Shown here: in pieces, positions 4,206 through 9,294 of the stretch | Layout of the letters: each line of letters starts with the position of its first letter | Position numbering within the stretch: position 1 is the stretch's first letter | DNA from: an uncultured Olsenella sp. | GTDB taxonomy: Bacteria; Actinomycetota; Coriobacteriia; Coriobacteriales; Atopobiaceae | DNA length: 9,294 nucleotides | Reading direction: 5' to 3' | Assembly: GCA_947253595.1 (NCBI GenBank) | Contig: CAMXZR010000066.1 | Location: forward strand, 1 to 9,294 | Notes under the pieces: model-generated | Database searches by the model: none | Told to the model about the DNA's origin: nothing | What the model saw: only the letters and a program-made list of their open reading frames with translations | Translations under genes and position numbers: made by a program

Positions 4206-7146
4206 CGTGGGAACCGCATACGTGGCGATAATGCCATCCATGGACGGGTTCGCCAAGAAGATTTGCAGCGACTTCGGCAGCGCCGGCACGTCCGCCGGGA
4301 AGACCTTCGGCGACGGCCTGTCCGGCGGCACCGAGAGGGGGGCCTCCAAGTCGAGGGGCGCCATCTCCAACCTCGCGGCCACGGCCAAGGACCAAGCGGG
4401 CTACATGGCCCTCGCCTTCGAGGAGTCGGGGGCGAGGCTCAGGGCCGCGATGACGCAGAGCGGCGCGTGGCAGACCCTGACGGGCTACGCCACGTCCGCA
4501 TCGAACAGCATCAAGGGCGCGTTCGCGGGGATAAAGGAGGGCATGGCCTCCAGGCTCTCCGGCGCGGCCTCCGCCGTGAGGGCGGGGCTTTCCACGGTCG
4601 CCTCCGTGGGCAGGTCAATCATGGCGGCTGCGGCGAACCTGATACCGCAGCCCCTGGAGAGCGTGGCGGGCAGGGCCGGGTCTTTGCTCTCCACCGTCTC
4701 GGGCGCGGTGAAGACCGGCCTCTCCACGGCGGCGAGCGCGGGCAAGTCCATCATGGGCGCGGCGGCCACGCACATCCTGACGCCCTTGAAGTCCCTCGGC
4801 TCCACCGTGGGAACCATCCTCGGCCCCATCGCCTCCACCGCCAAGGCCGCGCTCGCGCCCATGGCCTCGGCCCTAGGCTCGGCTGGCAGCGAGGCGGCGT
4901 CCAGGCTCAAGGACGGCATGTCCAAGGCGGCGGGCCACGTGACGAGCGCCCTAGGGACGGCAGCGAAGGCCGCAGGCGTGGGCGCGGTGGCGGTGGTCAC
5001 GGCGGTAACAGTTGTAACGGGTGCGGTGCTGAACAGCTATGCCGACTACGAGCAGCTCGCCGGCGGCGTGAGCAAGCTGTTCGGCACGGCTGGCATGACG
5101 CTTCAGGAGTACGCGGCGAGCGTCGGGAAGTCGGTCGGTGAGGCGAGCGGCAAGTACTCCCAGCTCGAGGAGGCCCAGCGCCTGATGATGGCGAACGCCT
5201 CCGAGGCCTTCAAGACGGCGGGAATGGACGCCAACACGTACATGGAGCAAGCGACGAGCTCCTCCGCGTCGCTCATAAGCTCGCTGGGCGGCGACACGGT
5301 CCAGGCCGCGAGGTACACGGACCTCGCCATGACCTCCATGGCCGACAACGTGAACGTCTTCGGCAGCAACATGCAGGACGTGCAGAACGCGTTCCAGGGA
5401 TTCGCCAAGCAGAACTACACGATGCTCGACAACCTGAAGCTGGGCTACGGCGGCACGAAGGAGGAGATGCAGAGGCTCCTCTCCGACGCCAACAAGCTCC
5501 CCGGGGTCATGAAGGACGGCAACGACCTGACGATCGACTCCTACGCCGACGTGATCGAGGCCATCGCCCGAGTTCAGAAGGCCCAGGGCATCGCCGGGAC
5601 GACCGCCAAGGAGGCGGCTTCCACGATTTCCGGCTCGATAGGCATGGCCAAGGCGGCGTGGCAGAACTTCGTCACGGGCCTCGCGCGCGACGACGCCGAC
5701 TTCTCCAAGCTCACCGACGACCTTCTCACGTCCATCGGCGCGGTGGCCAAGAACGTGGCCCCGCGCGTGGCGCAGATAGGCAAGGGCATCATCGACGCCT
5801 TCCCGAAGGTCCTGGCGGGCCTCGGGGGCGTCCTCGCGCCCCTCGTCTCCGAGGCGCTGGCTGCCGCGTGGAACGTCGCGGCGGGCGCCGTCGCGGGGAT
5901 GGGCATCCCGCTTCCGCAGGTGGACTCCTCCCAGGTGATGTCCGCCATCGACGGCGTCATGGAGCGCGTGCGCGGGGCGGCCTCGGCAATCTCCGGCGCG
6001 CTCGGCCCCGCCATGTCCGCGCTCGGCGACGCGCTGGCCCCCGTCGTGGGCAAGGTCGCCGGCGAGCTTATGCCAGCGCTCTCGTCGGTGGCGGACGCCG
6101 TGGGCGGGCTCGCGGCTGCGGTCCTGCCGGTGGCCGGCAGCGCGCTCGAGGCCATCGCCCCCGCCTTGGGCGCCGTCGTGGGCCACGTCGTGCAGCTCGC
6201 CACGCAGCTCATGCAGGGCCTCGCCCCCGCGATAGACGGCATCAGCGCAATCGTCCAGGCGGTGCTGCCGTTCGTCCGGCGGCTCTTCGAGGTCTGGGGG
6301 GCCGCCATCAAGGGCGTCATCGACGCGGTCTTCCCCTTCGTCCAGGCGGTCATCACCGCCGCCATGGGCGTCATCCAGTCGGTCATCAGCATCGTCCTCG
6401 CCGCCGTGAGCGGCGACTGGGGCGGCGTCTGGGAGGGCATCAAGTCGCTGCTCTCGTCCGTCTGGGAGGGGATGCAGCAGATAGTCTCCACCTACATCGG
6501 GGCGGTGCAGGGCATCATCGGCTCGGTACTCGACGCCATAAGCGGCACGTGGGACGCCCTGTGGGGCATGGTCTCGGACCGCTTCTCCAGCGTCTGGGAG
6601 GGCATCAAGTCTGCGGCCAGGTCCGGGGTTGACTCCGTCGTGTCCACCGTCACCGGGGTCAAGGACAGCATCGTGGGCTTCTTCTCCGGAGCGGGCTCGT
6701 GGCTTTACGACTCGGGCCGGGCCATCCTGAACGGCCTGAAGGACGGCATCATGGGCGCCATCGGCTCCGTCACGTCGGCGGTCTCTGGCGCCGTGGAGAA
6801 GATACGCGCGTACTTCCCGTTCTCGCCCGCGAAGGAGGGGCCGTTCAGCGGCCACGGCTACACGACCTACTCGGGCAAGGCGCTCATGCGCGACTGGGCG
6901 CGCGGCATCGCGTCAGGCGAGGGCGAGGTGGCCGGCGCCATCGGCTCGGCGCTCTCCACGGCGCAGGGCATGCTCGGCTCCGGCCTAACGGCGGCGCCCG
7001 CCGTCGCCGCCCCGGCGGCCGTGGCAGCCGGCAACACCTACTACCTGAGCATCGACGGCACATCAACCGCCGCGATAGACGGGCGCGTCAGGGCGGCCAT
7101 AGAGGCCCTCGCCAGCGCCGTCGAGGCGGCTGCGCCAAGGAGGTAA
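4198..7146 (+). CDS. Tail tape measure protein
   Basis: This 982-residue protein spans the tail tube lumen and sets tail length. Residues 1-25 (NVGTAYVAIMPSMDGFAKKI) match the start seen in many actinobacterial tape measures. Residues ~50-260 are Ala/Ser/Gly-rich helices, including a 44-residue tandem duplication (120-163 and 164-207). A hydrophobic stretch (AVAVVTAVTVVTGAV) lies at ~263-278. Residues ~300-430 hold the most conserved-looking part, with AFQGFAKQNYTMLDNLKLGYGG, a segment shared by many Gram-positive phage tape measures. Residues ~690-737 form a second hydrophobic region (FPFVQAVITAAMGVIQSVI), followed by three VWEG motifs at 744, 755 and 799. The C-terminus has FPFSPAKEGPFSGHG (~872), a typical ending. 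No peptidase or lysozyme domain is visible. A GGAGGGG site (4184-4190) precedes the ATG, which overlaps the chaperone stop (ATGGCTAA). Confidence 0.95.
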   Translation: MANVGTAYVAIMPSMDGFAKKICSDFGSAGTSAGKTFGDGLSGGTERGASKSRGAISNLAATAKDQAGYMALAFEESGARLRAAMTQSGAWQTLTGYATSASNSIKGAFAGIKEGMASRLSGAASAVRAGLSTVASVGRSIMAAAANLIPQPLESVAGRAGSLLSTVSGAVKTGLSTAASAGKSIMGAAATHILTPLKSLGSTVGTILGPIASTAKAALAPMASALGSAGSEAASRLKDGMSKAAGHVTSALGTAAKAAGVGAVAVVTAVTVVTGAVLNSYADYEQLAGGVSKLFGTAGMTLQEYAASVGKSVGEASGKYSQLEEAQRLMMANASEAFKTAGMDANTYMEQATSSSASLISSLGGDTVQAARYTDLAMTSMADNVNVFGSNMQDVQNAFQGFAKQNYTMLDNLKLGYGGTKEEMQRLLSDANKLPGVMKDGNDLTIDSYADVIEAIARVQKAQGIAGTTAKEAASTISGSIGMAKAAWQNFVTGLARDDADFSKLTDDLLTSIGAVAKNVAPRVAQIGKGIIDAFPKVLAGLGGVLAPLVSEALAAAWNVAAGAVAGMGIPLPQVDSSQVMSAIDGVMERVRGAASAISGALGPAMSALGDALAPVVGKVAGELMPALSSVADAVGGLAAAVLPVAGSALEAIAPALGAVVGHVVQLATQLMQGLAPAIDGISAIVQAVLPFVRRLFEVWGAAIKGVIDAVFPFVQAVITAAMGVIQSVISIVLAAVSGDWGGVWEGIKSLLSSVWEGMQQIVSTYIGAVQGIIGSVLDAISGTWDALWGMVSDRFSSVWEGIKSAARSGVDSVVSTVTGVKDSIVGFFSGAGSWLYDSGRAILNGLKDGIMGAIGSVTSAVSGAVEKIRAYFPFSPAKEGPFSGHGYTTYSGKALMRDWARGIASGEGEVAGAIGSALSTAQGMLGSGLTAAPAVAAPAAVAAGNTYYLSIDGTSTAAIDGRVRAAIEALASAVEAAAPRR
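4555..4818 (+). repeat. 44-residue (132-base) tandem duplication in tape measure
   Basis: Two adjacent imperfect 132-base units (4555-4686 and 4687-4818) encode matching 44-residue segments. The best match is GLSTVASVGRSIMAAAA in unit 1 against GLSTAASAGKSIMGAAA in unit 2, each followed by a hydrophobic-Pro-Leu stretch (LIPQPLES versus ILTPLKS). The copies have diverged at the base level, so the duplication is not recent. The sequence after 4818 (LGPIASTAKAALAPMASAL) may be a worn third copy. Confidence 0.75.
7138..7144 (+). promoter_or_regulatory. Near-ideal ribosome binding site for tail-tip gene
   Basis: AGGAGGT (7138-7144) within AAGGAGGTAAGG closely matches the 16S anti-SD and runs into the tape measure stop codon (TAA at 7144-7146). 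From the GGAGG core (7139-7143) the spacer to the ATG at 7150 is 6 bases. This settles the start of the downstream gene. Confidence 0.8.
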
Positions 7147-7149
7147 GGC

Positions 7150-9294
7150 ATGGCAACCGCCTACTCGGACTGGCTCGCGACCGACGACTGGCGCACGGTC
7201 CTCGAGGTGTGGACCGAGGACCTGTCGCAGACCGTCACGCGCATACATGCGACCTGCCGCATCCAGTCGCAGTACGCCCGCAGCACCAACGCCCAGGGCA
7301 GCGTCTCCGTGGGCGGGCAGCAGCTCGCCAGCGCCGACGGGGTGCAGCTGGGCGAGTGGTCCACGGCCACCGTCTGCTCGGGCTACCGCGACATGCGGAG
7401 GGGCGCGAGCTCCTACGACGTCTCGGTGTCCGCCTGGGGGTACCTGAGCTACACGGGAGGGGCCACGGCGGCCCTCTCCGTGACCATCCCGCAGCGCGGC
7501 TACTCCGCGCCCAGGCCGCCCGCCAGCCCGTCCGTCAGGCGCGTCTCCGACACGTCGCAGGCGCTCTCGTGGGAGGCCGACTACACCGGCCTCGACGGGG
7601 AGCGTCCCTGGACCGGCATCTACGTGGACCGCAGGACCGACGGCGGGCCGTGGGTCAACATCGCCAAGCTGCCATGGAGCGCGACGAACTACGCCGACAA
7701 CGGCACCTCCGCCGACCACCTCTACGAGTACCGACTCTGCGCGTGGTCGCGCACGGACTCCTCCGGCTACCTCGAGAGCGACCACGTCGCGGCGGGCACC
7801 GTCCGCACGACGCCCGCGGCCCCGGCGTCCGTGACGCTCTCCAAGTCGTCGGCGGGCTCCGTCACGGTCTCCATCTCGGGCGCGTCCAGGGTCGCGACGG
7901 CCTACGAGGTCGAGGCGCGCTCGAACGGCGGCCCCTGGGAGCCAGCCGGGAGCTTCCCGTCGCTGCCGCGCGAGGTCCCGGCGGCTGCCGGCACCGTGGT
8001 CGTCCGCGTGCGCGCTTCGGGTGGCGGGCTCTCGTCCGCCTGGGCCGAGTCCGCGCCGCTCGTGACCATCTGCGCCCCGCTGGCCCCCACGCTCGTGGGC
8101 ATGCGCGGCGCCTACCCGGCTGGCGAGCCCGTGGTGGTCTCGTGGGAGCGCAGCCACCCGGACGGCACCGCCCAGACGGCGGCGCAGGTCGAGGTGGAGA
8201 CCGGCGGCTCCGTCTCGGTGCGCGAGGCCGGGACGGCGCCCTCGCTGGCGCTCGGCCTGCCGCTCGGAACGCACCGCGTCCGCGTGAGGACCAAGGGCCT
8301 GCATGCCGGCTGGGGCGCGTGGTCGGGGCGCGCGGTCGTTGTCGTCGCCGTGCCGCCCCAGTGCTTCGTCTCCTCGCCCGCGACGGACGGCGAGGTGGTG
8401 GGCTCCGCCCCCGTACCCGTCGAGGTCTCGGTGACCGACGCCACGGGCGTGGCCTCCGCGACGCTCTCGCTCTTGGACGCCTCGGGCGTCACCATCTCGA
8501 CCGAGGACGTGACGGGGCGCGACCGGGCCACGGTGGGCGGCTACGCCACCCTCGCCAACGACACGCCCTACTCCCTCGTGCTCTCCGTGCGCGGCGGCTC
8601 CGGGCTCTCCGCGACCTCCACGCGCTCCTTCGTGACCGGCTGGGACCTGCCCGCCATGCCGTCCGCCGACGTGACCCAGGACGCCTCCCTCGCGTGCCAC
8701 GTCCGCGTGGTCGGCGGCGACAGCGCCTACTCCGTCGATGGGACGGCGCTGACCGGCCCCATGGTCATGGGCTCCGAGGTGCTCCTCTACGGCACCATGC
8801 GGGCCGACGGTGGAGCGCTCGTCGTGGGAGACGCGGCGAGGTGCTCGTCCTACACGGTCGAGAGGGAGTGCGACGGCGAGGTGGCGGTCATCGCGGCGGG
8901 CCTCCTCGACGGGCAGGAGGCCATCGACCGCCTGCCGCCGCTCAACGCGCCCTTCCGCTACCTCGTCACAGGGCGCTCCGAGGCGGGCACGTCCTCGCAG
9001 GCGGTGGTCGGGGCCACCGTCCGGTCCGGCGGCATGGCGCTCAACTTCGGGCAGGACGCGTCGCGGGTGCTCATCGTCGGCCTGAACGCGGGCTACTCGA
9101 CCAGCTCCGAGAGGCCGTCCGAGTCCTTCCACCTCGCGCGCGGCGGCACGTCGATGCCCGTTGCGTACCCGCTCGACCAGCTGGACACGTCCACGTCGCT
9201 GAGCTTCGAGATGCGGGCGGGCCTGCACTCCGAGTTCCGCCGCGTCATGCGCGAGGAGTGGCGGGGCTGGTGGAGGGGGCACGCCGGGGAGAGG
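7150..9294 (+). CDS. Modular tail-tip/fibre protein with fibronectin III-like domains (3' end outside window)
   Basis: The frame from ATG 7150 is open to the right edge: 715 residues without a stop, so the C-terminus is missing. Residues 1-115 form a beta-rich N-terminal domain (SVSVGGQQLAS, YDVSVSAWGYLSYTG). Residues ~121-222 look like a fibronectin type III domain, with 'QALSWEADYTG', a paired-strand 'GIYVDRR' and the 'HLYEYRLCAWS' G-strand signature. Two similar but divergent Ig/Fn3-like units follow (~223-310 and ~311-404), then a bacterial Ig-like unit (~405-497) with 'PVEVSVTDATGVASATL'. Residues ~500-715 are less clear; 'PFRYLVTGRSEAGTSS' and 'LNFGQDASRVLIVGL' resemble actinobacterial minor tail proteins. 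Placed right after the tape measure, it likely builds the tail tip and contacts the cell surface, the Ig units perhaps binding glycans. Alternatives are a DUF859-type structural protein or a distal tail protein fusion. No catalytic motif is seen. Confidence 0.8.
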   Translation, partial: MATAYSDWLATDDWRTVLEVWTEDLSQTVTRIHATCRIQSQYARSTNAQGSVSVGGQQLASADGVQLGEWSTATVCSGYRDMRRGASSYDVSVSAWGYLSYTGGATAALSVTIPQRGYSAPRPPASPSVRRVSDTSQALSWEADYTGLDGERPWTGIYVDRRTDGGPWVNIAKLPWSATNYADNGTSADHLYEYRLCAWSRTDSSGYLESDHVAAGTVRTTPAAPASVTLSKSSAGSVTVSISGASRVATAYEVEARSNGGPWEPAGSFPSLPREVPAAAGTVVVRVRASGGGLSSAWAESAPLVTICAPLAPTLVGMRGAYPAGEPVVVSWERSHPDGTAQTAAQVEVETGGSVSVREAGTAPSLALGLPLGTHRVRVRTKGLHAGWGAWSGRAVVVVAVPPQCFVSSPATDGEVVGSAPVPVEVSVTDATGVASATLSLLDASGVTISTEDVTGRDRATVGGYATLANDTPYSLVLSVRGGSGLSATSTRSFVTGWDLPAMPSADVTQDASLACHVRVVGGDSAYSVDGTALTGPMVMGSEVLLYGTMRADGGALVVGDAARCSSYTVERECDGEVAVIAAGLLDGQEAIDRLPPLNAPFRYLVTGRSEAGTSSQAVVGATVRSGGMALNFGQDASRVLIVGLNAGYSTSSERPSESFHLARGGTSMPVAYPLDQLDTSTSLSFEMRAGLHSEFRRVMREEWRGWWRGHAGER

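Noticed and set aside
5658..6632. Plus-strand out-of-frame open frame within the tape measure, and similar ones at 102-839 and 4263-5141
   Set aside because: All are Arg/Gly/His-rich translations of shifted frames with no convincing independent ribosome site, overlapping well-supported genes.
4951..6855. Long minus-strand open frame (634 codons) inside the tape measure gene
   Set aside because: It is rich in Asp, His, Arg and Gly with no domain pattern, and lies wholly opposite a confident tape measure protein. The open frame comes from GC-rich codon bias.
7063..9282. Very long minus-strand open frame (739 codons) opposite the tail-tip gene
   Set aside because: Its product is a low-complexity Arg/Gly/His/Asp/Val mix typical of the antisense of GC-rich coding DNA. 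The plus-strand frame from 7150 has a near-perfect ribosome site and recognisable Fn3 sequence.
1..9294. Search for tRNA genes, CRISPR repeats, insertion sequences, promoters, terminators, attachment sites, or a defence/novel non-phage system
   Set aside because: No gap exceeds 15 bases, no repeat-spacer pattern or terminal inverted repeats were seen, no hairpin plus T-run terminator, and every stretch is covered by structural phage genes. GC-rich hairpins inside genes are expected by composition and were not called, except at the frameshift site.

Overview
This window is one continuous stretch of a tailed-phage (siphovirus-type) head and tail gene cluster, all on the + strand. It could come from a prophage or a free phage; no integrase, lysis, replication or host gene is visible to decide. 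The DNA is strongly GC-rich (roughly two thirds by eye), with GC-ending codons and frequent AGG arginine codons. Protein families and gene order recall phages of Gram-positive hosts. Together these suggest an actinobacterial host, perhaps a gut Coriobacteriia; that host assignment is inference.

Layout: scaffold (1-450), major capsid protein (466-1344), small head-fibre/decoration-like protein (1354-1575), Gp19/Gp15/Gp42-type head-tail connector (1579-1983), probable head-closure protein (1976-2317), HK97 gp10-like neck protein (2310-2606), tail terminator (2603-2947), major tail (tube) protein (2960-3547), tail assembly chaperones G and G-T (3556-3852 and 3556-4205, joined by a -1 ribosomal frameshift), tape measure protein (4198-7146), and a large modular Ig/fibronectin-like tail-tip protein (7150 to the right edge, incomplete). 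Portal and terminase would be expected to the left, and further tail-tip, holin and lysin genes to the right.

The genes form a single tightly packed unit. The largest gap is 15 bases, several junctions overlap by 4 or 8 bases, and no internal promoter or terminator is visible. Protein amounts are therefore probably set by ribosome binding sites, translational coupling and the frameshift. The order follows assembly: scaffold and capsid build the prohead, connector/closure/neck proteins finish the portal vertex, the terminator caps the tail, and G/G-T chaperones load tube subunits around the tape measure, which sets tail length.

The best finding is a complete frameshift cassette at 3789-3850: a Shine-Dalgarno-like stretch, the in-frame heptamer A AAA AAC, and a stem-loop 7 bases downstream. 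The tape measure also holds a 44-residue tandem duplication. I found no undescribed defence or mobile system; this is a well-organised structural module of largely recognisable type.
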